64,000 bases of DNA from Oceanicoccus sagamiensis (GTDB taxonomy: Bacteria > Pseudomonadota > Gammaproteobacteria > Pseudomonadales > Dasaniaceae), in contig NZ_CP019343.1 of assembly GCF_002117105.1 (NCBI RefSeq), positions 744,001 to 808,000 of the forward strand, read 5' to 3'. The position numbers and the translations under genes are program-made. How positions within the stretch are numbered: the first letter of the stretch is position 1; each line of letters begins with the position of its first letter. The notes beneath the pieces were generated by a model. It made no database searches. It saw only the letters and a program-made list of their open reading frames with translations, and had not been told where the DNA came from. Positions 27,697-36,471 of this stretch are shown piece after piece.

Positions 27697-30453
27697 TTAG
27701 AAATCGTAGCGCATGGTCGCAATCAGGGATTGACTGGTGTAATCATCTTTTTCTATATAATCAACACCGGCAGAGAAACTAAAACGCTCCTGCCCAAAGG
27801 CTCTCATACGAAATGAGGCTTTATACATTTCTTTTTCGGCGCTGGCGCCGTTAGTGATAAAGCCACCGGCACTTACACCGATAAAGTTAGAATCTACCTC
27901 TACCTCATCGCCCACGAAGTCATACAGATAATCAACACCGAACTCAGGCACCCAGGTGATTTCGTTTTCAGTGGTTATTGGGTAGGCAAACTTAATACCC
28001 ACGCCAGCGATTAAAACTTCTACATCTTGGGTAGCAACGGTCAAACCCAGATTGCCAACATCTTTCTCTCTATAATCATCTTCGCTCAAATAGGTGTAAT
28101 CCAACTCTACCTTAGGCGTGATAAACCAGTTGCCCTCTGTCGCAATCGGGTAACCACCTCGCAGGCGCACACTGAACTGATGGCCTTCGTGGCTGCTATT
28201 AGCAATCAATTCAGAGCCATCACTACTTAAAACGGGGTCAATCAGGCGGTCAATATCATACTCATTGCGGGCATAGGCAAATTGACTATCGAAGTAATAA
28301 TCATCAGCGTTATAGCTGCCATACAAGGCCACACGGTAGCTATCAATAACCATATCATTGGATTCAACTTTGCCCTCAACATCAGTATCCGCATAACTAA
28401 AGGCCACCCCCATGGAGGTTCGCTCTGATAGCGGCATATCCATACCGATAGCTATGCCGTAGGTATAAGCATCAAAACCATCAACAGCATCCCGTATATC
28501 CTGGTCGGTATCATTATCATAAGCCTGCACCCAAAAGCCATAAACAGCCATGGGGTCTCCGGCCACCGCACCACTCATGCCATATTCATCACGCAGCGCC
28601 AACATTCTGTTACCAATGGTACTGGCAGCCGCCAAGTCAGCCGCCAATACGCCCACTTTGGAACCCTCTACTGTATCTGGGTCAAGACTGGCAATCGCCC
28701 GTGTCAGTTCTTCTTCACTCTCAACACCCTGTAATGTCCCCAGTGCCTGGCCAAGCTCACTATCGTTATCAACATCATCAAGCTCATTCAATGCATTAGA
28801 AACATTGGATATATTGTTTGCGCCAATAGTGCCATCAAGGCCGGCATTTTCCAGCGCGCTGTCCACCGGCGAGGAAAAATCAGAACCCGCCACTACCGCA
28901 TAAAGCTGTCTGCCCCTTTGTTCAATCACAAAATCTACGACTAAAGAATCATCCTGTACTGCAAGGCTGCCATCATTGGTAGTCAAGTTACCTCCACTAC
29001 TAATAAAGGCAAACTCATCACCGGTGCGAAATACGCCACCACCATTTAAATCAATACTGACGGTGGTATCGGTCACATCCGCATTCCCCGTCACTCTCAA
29101 TAGAGGGTTTTGAACCACACCCGCTTCAGCGGTTGAAACAACATGCAACAGGGTTAAGGTACCACTGAAATTCAGATCACCATTGATGGTCGTGGTCACA
29201 ACGCCATCAATGCCTTCCGGGATAATACTGGAGGAAGAATCAGCTAATAACGCAATCAGGTCAGCACCTTGGACCGTACCAGAAGTACCACCACCGGAAA
29301 CAAACGCACCGCCATTCATCGTTACGTTACCCATGGTGCCGTAGTTCGACAGGGTTTCCTGGCTATCCGCATTAATCACCACATCGCCAACCACACCGCC
29401 AATATTTCTGACTTGCGTGGCGTTGTTGATATCACCAACACGGGCATCAAAGAAGTTAGTAAAGGAGCCGCCAGCAGCACCAAAATCTATACTGCCATCA
29501 ATCACACCAGAGTTTTCTATAGCGGCGATCGCACCACCATTAATAGCTCTGATTGAACCCGCTGAACCAGCGCTAATCAGGCTACCAATATTATTATCGA
29601 TCAAATCAATAGAGCTGCCTGCACCATCGACAGTCACTGCCGCGATGGAACCATCTAACAAACCGCGATTGGTGAGCGTGGTTAGAGTGGCGCCAGCCTC
29701 AACCACGACCGCCGTATCGCCTCTGATAATGCCAAAGTTTTGCACTTCAGTTAAAGTACTGCTGCCCCGCATCACAAAAGCACCACCGCCCGATGATGCA
29801 GCGGTGAGAGAACCATCATTAATAAAATCACCGCTCATCACCGAGTCTTGAAGTAAAAAACCACCCACGATGCTACCAGAGGCATTGTTCAATACCGTCT
29901 CTATGGAGGACTGCTGAATATCAATTACATAACCAGAACCAGGGGTAAATACGGAAGAAGTAATCACACCGGAGTTGACCAGACCACCGCTAATAGAACT
30001 ATCCAACAGCACGATGCCACCACCAAGACCATCGATAGTACCGGCCGTACCATTGCTGATACCGCCTTCGATTCTCGCACCATCCTCCAGCCTGAAAGCA
30101 CTGCCAGAGGCACTGATAAGCCCATTATTAATAACGCCCGCAGTTAGGGTGGTAGTAGCACCATCAATACTGGATGTGCCCGAGAGATAAACACCATCGC
30201 CAGCCGCTATAATACTGCCGTTATTAAAAATAGCCCCGGTTAATGTGCCCACTACTGAGTTTTCAACACCGTTGCCAGAACTATTAATAGAGCCGGTTGA
30301 ATTGATAGTCAGATTGGGCGCTGCTACGCCATCGAGAATCTGGCCAGGCTCATCAGGGGTAGAAATAATAATGTCCGCAGATAACGATAAAGGAAGTGCT
30401 GACAAAAGGATTGATACGCTTAATAGACGCGGTTTAAACGGAGAGTGCTGCAT
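27697..30453 (-). CDS. Autotransporter (type Va) with beta-helix passenger
   Basis: A type V secretion protein of 918 residues. It has a signal peptide (MQHSPFKPRLLSVSILL...), a low-complexity passenger with repeated short beta-helix-like segments (NNGSIIAAGDGVYLSG, NSGVIDGSIDFG) up to about residue 500, a linker, and a C-terminal 12-strand barrel of about 270 residues ending in RYDF with terminal Phe, as expected for recognition by the BAM machinery. The passenger has no visible catalytic motif, so an adhesive or surface role is likely. The start at 30453 is preferred over an upstream GTG-type start at 30552 because it begins the signal peptide and has GGAAA upstream. Confidence 0.88.
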   Translation of the reverse strand: MQHSPFKPRLLSVSILLSALPLSLSADIIISTPDEPGQILDGVAAPNLTINSTGSINSSGNGVENSVVGTLTGAIFNNGSIIAAGDGVYLSGTSSIDGATTTLTAGVINNGLISASGSAFRLEDGARIEGGISNGTAGTIDGLGGGIVLLDSSISGGLVNSGVITSSVFTPGSGYVIDIQQSSIETVLNNASGSIVGGFLLQDSVMSGDFINDGSLTAASSGGGAFVMRGSSTLTEVQNFGIIRGDTAVVVEAGATLTTLTNRGLLDGSIAAVTVDGAGSSIDLIDNNIGSLISAGSAGSIRAINGGAIAAIENSGVIDGSIDFGAAGGSFTNFFDARVGDINNATQVRNIGGVVGDVVINADSQETLSNYGTMGNVTMNGGAFVSGGGTSGTVQGADLIALLADSSSSIIPEGIDGVVTTTINGDLNFSGTLTLLHVVSTAEAGVVQNPLLRVTGNADVTDTTVSIDLNGGGVFRTGDEFAFISSGGNLTTNDGSLAVQDDSLVVDFVIEQRGRQLYAVVAGSDFSSPVDSALENAGLDGTIGANNISNVSNALNELDDVDNDSELGQALGTLQGVESEEELTRAIASLDPDTVEGSKVGVLAADLAAASTIGNRMLALRDEYGMSGAVAGDPMAVYGFWVQAYDNDTDQDIRDAVDGFDAYTYGIAIGMDMPLSERTSMGVAFSYADTDVEGKVESNDMVIDSYRVALYGSYNADDYYFDSQFAYARNEYDIDRLIDPVLSSDGSELIANSSHEGHQFSVRLRGGYPIATEGNWFITPKVELDYTYLSEDDYREKDVGNLGLTVATQDVEVLIAGVGIKFAYPITTENEITWVPEFGVDYLYDFVGDEVEVDSNFIGVSAGGFITNGASAEKEMYKASFRMRAFGQERFSFSAGVDYIEKDDYTSQSLIATMRYDF

Positions 30454-30537
30454 AACGTTTCCATTGCTTTGGGTGTTATTCTTATTTGCCACTATTTCAA
30501 TGGGTATTCTCTCAACCCTATGTGGCCTCTTAACATA

Positions 30538-30575
30538 AATGCCGACCACCACTAATGGAGGCCGGCATTAAAAAA
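30538..30575 (-). terminator. Possible hairpin terminator of the VPLPA-CTERM gene at 30624
   Basis: Plus-strand AATGCCGACC and GGCCGGCATT arms pair imperfectly around the centre. It sits between the VPLPA-CTERM stop and the autotransporter start on the minus strand. The stem is weak and the T run short. Confidence 0.4.
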
Positions 30576-30623
30576 CTCCAGCCCGCCGAGAGGAGCGGCA
30601 GGCCAGTGTTATTATTTATAGTA

Positions 30624-31181
30624 TCAGGCTGATTTACGACGCAGCGCCAACAAACCTAATAACGAGGAGAAAAACAGGGGCAGAGCCGCCGGTAATGGCA
30701 CCGCGATAGGCGCATTAAGATAGTTAATATTTTCCACGTTATCACTAAAGGTCAGGGTCCAGCCTACCGACTCGCCATCGCTAGCGAAGAAGCTGTCACT
30801 ATAGCCAGCTTCAGCTTCTGAATTACCAAATGTTGACCGGCCAAAGGCGACAATATAAGTAGCCTGAGCAAGCGGGTCAAAAGAGACTGAGCTGCCAAAG
30901 AACGGGGTAGAACTTGTCGTTGCCGTTCCGAAGTCGCCATTTTCAAAGACTTTCATATAGCCGCTAAAATTGGTGTCACTGCTGGAATTATCGATAGTAA
31001 AAGAAATAGACACATCATCAATAGAGCCCGGATCTACGGTAAAGCTCAACTGGGCAATATGCAGCCCATCGAGAGTATCACCCACCTCAAATATGCTGCC
31101 ACTGATTTCAGTTGCACTGTAGCTCAAGGTCGAACTGCAACAGACCAGAACTGCCAGGAGATACTTTTTAATTGTTAACAT
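30624..31181 (-). CDS. VPLPA-CTERM sorted extracellular protein
   Basis: A 185-residue exported protein. Signal peptide residues 1-22 (LLAVLVCCSSTLSYSA), a beta-rich domain, and a C-terminal sorting tail VPLPAALPLFF, a hydrophobic helix and RRK, the canonical VPLPA-CTERM form. Like the protein at 20618 it should be anchored or released at the outer surface by an exosortase outside this window. Its middle domain (aspartate/serine-rich, with IDDVSISFTIDNSSSDTNFSGY) is of unknown function. It lies upstream of the autotransporter on the same strand but is separated from it by a possible terminator. Confidence 0.82.
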   Translation of the reverse strand: MLTIKKYLLAVLVCCSSTLSYSATEISGSIFEVGDTLDGLHIAQLSFTVDPGSIDDVSISFTIDNSSSDTNFSGYMKVFENGDFGTATTSSTPFFGSSVSFDPLAQATYIVAFGRSTFGNSEAEAGYSDSFFASDGESVGWTLTFSDNVENINYLNAPIAVPLPAALPLFFSSLLGLLALRRKSA

Positions 31182-31891
31182 GGTTCTACCATCCTCAAGG
31201 GTTAGGGCTTCTTTTCTTATGGAGAAGCTCCCACTCTACATCTTATAGTTATTGTTGTTGACCAGTTTTTCTTTACTGCCAGAAAGCGCCGCTGACGGGC
31301 TTCGTCTCTGTCAATAAAACATTATCGTTATTATCGCAGTATTAACTATGCAAAATCCATGACAACTTCCCGAACCGGTTGATTTCAGGCTATCAAAGCC
31401 GCACAGGGCCTAGCCATCAGGGGATGACTGTAAATATTTCCGACACTTCGTCAGGACGCCAAAATACCCCCTGAAAATAACCATAAGATTCCCTCCCTTT
31501 ACAATTGTCAGGCATAAAAAATATCCAGCGCTAAAAATGATAAATAGTTTACAAAACAAGCCGGATTTGCTGCTGTTACACTTACAGGTGAAATATTTAT
31601 CACTGATCAAGCGCTGTTATTGGTGATTTTTCTGGTGTCGGTTTTTTTGACGCAGACAAACTGAAAGCTCAACCAAAGACAAAATAAGCCTTAAGAATCA
31701 TGCAGTTAAAAAGATGGCGCAAGATATGCATTAAAGAGCGCTAATAAGAAGAATTTAAATATTATGCAAAAAGTGACCAATGATCACGCCCATGATTCAT
31801 CGATAAAAATAACAGATCAGCTAACGCGCTAGTTTACTATTTTTCCGAATCAACACTGAATGCCCTCCTACTAAATGGGCCTGCATAATAT
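31182..31891. other. Intergenic region (710 bp) between divergent surface-protein genes
   Basis: This gap holds the promoters of the leftward VPLPA-CTERM gene and the rightward two-partner secretion operon. It is AT-rich towards 31891. A segment around 31402-31475 contains GCACAGGG and GGACGC, loosely like parts of a c-di-GMP-I riboswitch, but the rest does not fit (see rejected items). I see no gene in it. Confidence 0.55.
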
Positions 31892-31903
31892 TTGTCAAAA
31901 AAT

Positions 31904-33289
31904 ATGACGGAGCTACGAAGAATGATAACGATGCTGTTGGAGCAGTTACTTCCATCGAAAACCGCTTTAGCCAAGGCTTGCAGCCCTGGCCATCGTGTAG
32001 TGCGCCCCCATAAGCTCCCAGTCATTGTATCCACCCTATTGGTGCTGCTTAGCTCCTCCTACGCACAGGCCCAGGGTTTTGGAACGATAACGCCAGGCGG
32101 TGTGCAACCCCAATTAGAGCGCCCTCAGGTACCTACCACGCCTGCTGAAGATAATATGATCGTCCCCCCGGTGATTGACCGTCCTCTGAATATCGATGAC
32201 GGCCCCAAAATCAAGGTCAGACATTTTCAGTTAAACAGCTATGAAGATTTTCCGCTCACCGTTAAGCGCAGTGATATTTTAGAGATTCTGGCCAAGCAAC
32301 GCGATGCCCACCCCGATGGCTTTACCATTGGCGAGTTGCAGCAAGCGGCTAACGAGGTCACTCAATACTATAGAGAGCAGGGCTATATTCTGGCCCAGGC
32401 TTTTGTACCGCAGCAGGAAGTAAATAACGGTATCGTTATCGTTAAAGTGTTAATTGGCCGTCTCGGCAAAGTCAGCACAGCCAATAATCAGCGTTACTCA
32501 TCCGAATTATTAGTCGACACCATCAATTACCGGTCGGATAAACCGCTGCAACAACAACCTATGGAAAGCGCCCTGCTGCGTTTAAACGACTTGCCCGGTT
32601 TAAAAGCCAATGGGGTATTTCGTCCCGGTGACAATACGGGTGAAACGGAATTAGTGATCAACGTTCAGGAAGAGAAAGCCTTTGAAGGTTTTATTATTGC
32701 TGATAACTACGGTGTTGAAACCACCGGTAAAGAACGCCTGATGGCCAATGTGAAATGGAATAATTTAACCGGCTCCGGCGATCAACTTTCAGTAACAGCC
32801 CTGCAAACATTCGATCCCACTGATTCGCTGTATGGCGATATTAGTTATGAGCGCTCCTTTATTGACCCGAACTTTGTGACAGGCATCCAATACAATAACA
32901 ATGATTACACCATTGGCCAGCAAGGCCTGGGCAGTCTTGATGTTGAGGGTGAAACCGAACAGCTTTCTGTTTATGGACGTTTGAATCTGCAGAGAAGTCG
33001 CCTGGCCAACAAAAACCTGCATTTTAGCCTCAACCGCAAAACTGCCGAGGTAGAAGCACTGGGCGAAAACCTGGGTAAAGATGACCTTGCGGTTATTCAA
33101 CTGGCGTATCTTTTTGATTCCGTCAGTAGCAGCGGTATCAGCAGAGGCCGACTGAGCATTGACCGGGTCTGGATGATTTTCTGGGTTCAATGGATAGCGA
33201 TGGCGACGGCAACTCCTTGCGCATTGATGGTGATGGCAACAGAGCCAGCGGTAAATTTACCAAATTCAACGCCCGTTTTACCCACCTAA
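31904..33289 (+). CDS. Two-partner secretion outer-membrane transporter (TpsB/FhaC type), N-terminal part (frameshifted)
   Basis: A ShlB/FhaC-family transporter. A signal peptide (about LPVIVSTLLVLLSSSYAQA) is followed by a proline-rich linker and two POTRA-like segments (KIKVRHFQLNSYEDF..., YREQGYILAQAFVPQQEV), then the beta-barrel (ADNYGVETTGKERLMANVKW). The frame leaves the family sequence at about 33165: with one extra G in the GGG at 33165-33167 the reading is IDRGLDDFLGSMDSDGDG, continuing in the frame ending at 33741. Candidate starts are TTG 31892, ATG 31904 and ATG 31922; 31904 is a compromise. It is upstream of the exoprotein gene, the normal order for TPS operons. Confidence 0.82.
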   Translation: MTELRRMITMLLEQLLPSKTALAKACSPGHRVVRPHKLPVIVSTLLVLLSSSYAQAQGFGTITPGGVQPQLERPQVPTTPAEDNMIVPPVIDRPLNIDDGPKIKVRHFQLNSYEDFPLTVKRSDILEILAKQRDAHPDGFTIGELQQAANEVTQYYREQGYILAQAFVPQQEVNNGIVIVKVLIGRLGKVSTANNQRYSSELLVDTINYRSDKPLQQQPMESALLRLNDLPGLKANGVFRPGDNTGETELVINVQEEKAFEGFIIADNYGVETTGKERLMANVKWNNLTGSGDQLSVTALQTFDPTDSLYGDISYERSFIDPNFVTGIQYNNNDYTIGQQGLGSLDVEGETEQLSVYGRLNLQRSRLANKNLHFSLNRKTAEVEALGENLGKDDLAVIQLAYLFDSVSSSGISRGRLSIDRVWMIFWVQWIAMATATPCALMVMATEPAVNLPNSTPVLPT

Positions 33290-33741
33290 GACCCATCGCT
33301 CAAAACCACTCCTTGTTATTGCGCTTTGATGGCCAGTATTCCGACGACGTGCTGACGTCTCTAGAGCAATATTCAATGGGCGGCCCCAACTCGGTAAGAG
33401 CCTACCCTATTTCAGAATTTATCCGGGACAAGGCCGTTTTTACCAGTGCAGAATGGGTGATCAATGCACCGGGCTTTGCCGACAAGCCAGCCTTTGCAGG
33501 CCGTAACTGGGGTGAAATCCTACAAGTTTCCATCTTTGTTGATTACGCCAAAGGCGAACTCAATAACCCGGTCGCTCTGGCTGACCCGGATGTTGAACTG
33601 TCGGGTGCCGGCATCAGTTTAGATTTTCGGTTAACCGATACATTTTTTGCACGTTTGGATGTGGCCAGCCCAATTGGCAGCCGCGATGCCAGCAACGGTG
33701 ATGATCCACAGTATTGGATTACCAGCGGATTTAATTTTTAA
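33190..33741 (+). CDS. TpsB transporter, C-terminal fragment after frameshift
   Basis: The remaining barrel strands of the transporter, with the family's conserved late motifs SMGGPNSVRAYP and a final strand ending WITSGFNF, whose terminal Phe fits an outer-membrane barrel. The ATG at 33190 is an internal methionine of the intact protein, not a genuine start. The upstream stretch in this frame (LDDFLGSMDSDGDG) belongs to a loop rich in aspartate that could bind calcium. Its stop is 46 bp before the exoprotein gene. Confidence 0.75.
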   Translation: MDSDGDGNSLRIDGDGNRASGKFTKFNARFTHLRPIAQNHSLLLRFDGQYSDDVLTSLEQYSMGGPNSVRAYPISEFIRDKAVFTSAEWVINAPGFADKPAFAGRNWGEILQVSIFVDYAKGELNNPVALADPDVELSGAGISLDFRLTDTFFARLDVASPIGSRDASNGDDPQYWITSGFNF

Positions 33742-33787
33742 AGTTGAAAAAAATAGAACAGCGTTAAATTGAGGGTAAGTAGTAAAA

Positions 33788-36394
33788 ATGAAACCAATTA
33801 ATTTAAAAAAGCCTTTATTTGCTAAGCGCAAGCCTATAACAAAATTATTGGCCAGCGTTGCTGTCGCGCAGCTTGTCATTATGGATACGGCTGCCGGCCC
33901 TCAAGGCCATACCAATTACAGCAATACCAATATCGACAGTGTATCGGTCAATAACGACATCACTACGGTTACCCAGAACGCGAATAAAGCCGTTATCAAC
34001 TGGGATAGTTATAACCTCAGTGACACCGAACAAGTGCAATACCTGATTAATGGCGGGGGCAGCTTCGCTATTCTTAACCGTATTAACGATGCCAACCCAA
34101 GCACCATTAACGGCAGTATTACGGCGGCCAATGGCCAGGTATTTTTGATTAATAATAACGGCATTATTTTTGGCCAAAATGCCACTGTCAATGTCGGCGC
34201 ACTGGTTGCCAGTACGCTTAACCTCAGTGACAGCGGGTTTTTAGACAATGATAGCTATACCCTTCAAGCAGCAGCTGAGAAAGGCCTGATTATTAACCAG
34301 GGCACCATCAATGCTTCTTCCGGTGGCGTTGCTCTGGTCGGTAACGCGGTTAATAACGAAGGCATTATTATCGCCAGTACTAACAGCGTCTCCTTAATTG
34401 CCGGCAATCAGGTCACCATTAGCTTTGATGGCAGTGGCTTGATGAATTTTGCTATTGGTGATGAAGTTCAGGACAACTTAGCACTATCTGATGCTATTCA
34501 AAACAGCGGCAGCCTTGAGGGAGAAAAAGTATTACTCCATGCCAAAACTGCTTCCGGTATTTTTGATAATGCTATTAACAATTCCGGGGTTATCAAAGCA
34601 GGAAAAATTGATAACAGTGGCGGCAATATAAAATTATTAGGTGTTGGTGACGGCAATGTTCAGCTGGCATCGACAGCCAGCCTGGACTCAACGGCTAGCA
34701 ACAGCGATGGCGATATCCAAATTCGCTCAGTGGGTGGCAATATTATTAGTGATGCTACCATCACCACTGGCGAACTGGATTTAAACGCTACTGATGGCAG
34801 CTTATCGCTCGGCGTTGACAGCGTCATTGATTCAAGCAGCCTGGTTTATGTCGAAGCTAACGGCGACATTACCCATCGCGGCCTGATAACTTCAGAGACC
34901 GTCGTTTTAGTATCCTCCAACGATATCGATCAGTTTGGTACCATTATCGCCACAAACTTTTTTCAAAGCGCCGGTGGCGAGTACAGCGATACTGAAGCAG
35001 ACAGTGATAATGACGGTGTAGGCGATGGTATTGATGCCTTCCCCGATGACCCTAACGAAGACACCGATACTGATGGTGATGGCGTAGGTGATAATGGCGA
35101 CGCCTTCCCTGAAGACGAAACGGAAAGCGAAGATACGGATAATGACGGTGTGGGCGATAATGCAGATGCCTTCCCTGAAGACGAAACGGAAACCCAAGAT
35201 ACCGACGGCGATGGTGTAGGCGATAATAACGATGCCTTCCCAGAAGACGACACTGAGAGTGCCGATACGGACGGTGATGGCGTGGGCGACAATAACGACG
35301 CCTTCCCTGAAGACGCGACTGAAACCGAAGATAGCGACGGTGATGGCGTAGGTAACAATGACGATGCCTTCCCTGACGATGCCACTGAAACTGAAGATAG
35401 CGACGGTGATGGTGTAGGCAACAATAACGACGCCTTCCCTGAAGACGCTACTGAAACTGAAGATACCGACGGTGATGGTGTAGGCAACAATAACGACGCC
35501 TTCCCTGAAGACGCTACTGAAACTGAAGATACCGACGGTGATGGTGTAGGCAACAATAACGATGCCTTCCCTGAAGACGCGACTGAAACTGAAGATACCG
35601 ACGGTGATGGTGTAGGCAACAATAACGACGCCTTCCCTGAAGACGCGACTGAAACTGAAGATACCGACGGTGACGGCGTAGGTGACAATAACGATGACTT
35701 CCCTGAGGACGCGACCGAAAGTACGGATACCGACGGCGATGGCGTGGGCGACAACACCGACCAATTCCCAACCGATGCCAATGAATTTATCGATAGCGAT
35801 GGTGACGGTGTTGGCGATAACTTTGACGCTTTCCCGTTTGATCCTACAGAGTTTGCCGATGCTGATGGTGACGGCGTAGGTGATAACAGCGATGCATTCC
35901 CCTTTGATGCCCAACGTTCAGAGCCGGTGATTGAAGATACCAGCAATGAACAAACCGCTGAAGAAGAAGCTGAAGAAGCGGCAAGACAGGCAACGGATAC
36001 AGACACCGTATTTATCCCCGTAGTCGATACTGATGGTACTGGTGGTGGCACTGGTGGTGGCACTGATGGTGGCACCGGTGGTGGTACTGGCGATCAGGGC
36101 ACTGACGGTGGCGACAACGGCTCAAACGATGGCGGTGGTCAACCCACAACCCCCACCGGCGCTCCAACCAACCCGTCTAATCCAGCCTCACCCGCGGCTC
36201 CTGACCCAGCAGCACCTGCCGGTGACGAAAGCCAGGACGATGTGACGGATATTGGCTCAAGCATTAATGCCAATTCAAATACCGGCACCCAAACAGCGAA
36301 TAACAATACGGTAGATACCGGTTCATCCACCTTAGGCTTATACGGTGTTGAAGGTTCTGGTATTCGCTTACCCAAGGATCAGGATACCGAGTAA
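33788..36394 (+). CDS. Two-partner secretion exoprotein (FHA-type) with thrombospondin type 3 repeats
   Basis: An 868-residue TpsA protein. After an extended signal region (about 1-37) comes the haemagglutination-activity TPS domain (GPQGHTNYSNTNIDS..., GQVFLINNNGIIFG, NVGALVASTLN), which is recognised by the TpsB barrel. Residues about 400-715 are tandem thrombospondin type 3 calcium-binding loops of 22 residues (DTDGDGVGDNNDAFPEDATE), encoded by a 66-bp DNA repeat. A glycine/threonine-rich and then proline-rich linker leads to a C-terminus LGLYGVEGSGIRLPKDQDTE. It is probably an adhesin on a calcium-stiffened stalk. A strong terminator follows. RBS is weak (AAGTAG). Confidence 0.9.
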   Translation: MKPINLKKPLFAKRKPITKLLASVAVAQLVIMDTAAGPQGHTNYSNTNIDSVSVNNDITTVTQNANKAVINWDSYNLSDTEQVQYLINGGGSFAILNRINDANPSTINGSITAANGQVFLINNNGIIFGQNATVNVGALVASTLNLSDSGFLDNDSYTLQAAAEKGLIINQGTINASSGGVALVGNAVNNEGIIIASTNSVSLIAGNQVTISFDGSGLMNFAIGDEVQDNLALSDAIQNSGSLEGEKVLLHAKTASGIFDNAINNSGVIKAGKIDNSGGNIKLLGVGDGNVQLASTASLDSTASNSDGDIQIRSVGGNIISDATITTGELDLNATDGSLSLGVDSVIDSSSLVYVEANGDITHRGLITSETVVLVSSNDIDQFGTIIATNFFQSAGGEYSDTEADSDNDGVGDGIDAFPDDPNEDTDTDGDGVGDNGDAFPEDETESEDTDNDGVGDNADAFPEDETETQDTDGDGVGDNNDAFPEDDTESADTDGDGVGDNNDAFPEDATETEDSDGDGVGNNDDAFPDDATETEDSDGDGVGNNNDAFPEDATETEDTDGDGVGNNNDAFPEDATETEDTDGDGVGNNNDAFPEDATETEDTDGDGVGNNNDAFPEDATETEDTDGDGVGDNNDDFPEDATESTDTDGDGVGDNTDQFPTDANEFIDSDGDGVGDNFDAFPFDPTEFADADGDGVGDNSDAFPFDAQRSEPVIEDTSNEQTAEEEAEEAARQATDTDTVFIPVVDTDGTGGGTGGGTDGGTGGGTGDQGTDGGDNGSNDGGGQPTTPTGAPTNPSNPASPAAPDPAAPAGDESQDDVTDIGSSINANSNTGTQTANNNTVDTGSSTLGLYGVEGSGIRLPKDQDTE
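35095..35700 (+). repeat. 66-bp tandem coding repeat (TSP3 loops)
   Basis: The element GCCTTCC recurs at 35101-35103 and then every 66 bases (35167, 35233, 35299, 35365, 35431, 35497, 35563, 35629). The central copies (35430-35660) are nearly identical at DNA level, including silent positions, indicating recent expansion; copy number could vary between strains. The period keeps the frame. Confidence 0.9.
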
Positions 36395-36416
36395 AACGTT
36401 ATCGCTTAAAAACAAA

Positions 36417-36443
36417 AACCACCCTTCCGGGTGGTTTTTTTTT
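36417..36443 (+). terminator. Strong terminator after the exoprotein gene
   Basis: AACCACCC-TTCC-GGGTGGTT forms a perfect 8-bp stem followed by nine T. A-rich sequence precedes it, so it may also serve the convergent metalloprotease gene on the minus strand. Confidence 0.92.
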
Positions 36444-36471
36444 GCGCGGGGTCCTGGCATCAGGGAAAAGT

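Noticed and set aside
27575-27700. 41-codon plus-strand frame between msrA and the autotransporter
   Set aside because: It runs through the terminator and the end of the autotransporter gene and has no ribosome site.
31399-31480. c-di-GMP-I riboswitch upstream of the TPS operon
   Set aside because: GCACAGGG and GGACGC are present, but the GGGC-AAACC core and the second conserved hairpin with CCGGCC are missing; it is also about 450 bp from the start codon.
34907-36075. Two long minus-strand reading frames opposite the thrombospondin repeats
   Set aside because: They are by-products of the biased GAT/GAC-rich repeat; the plus strand encodes clear calcium-loop sequence and the minus readings are only SPTPSPS- or VGIF-type low complexity.
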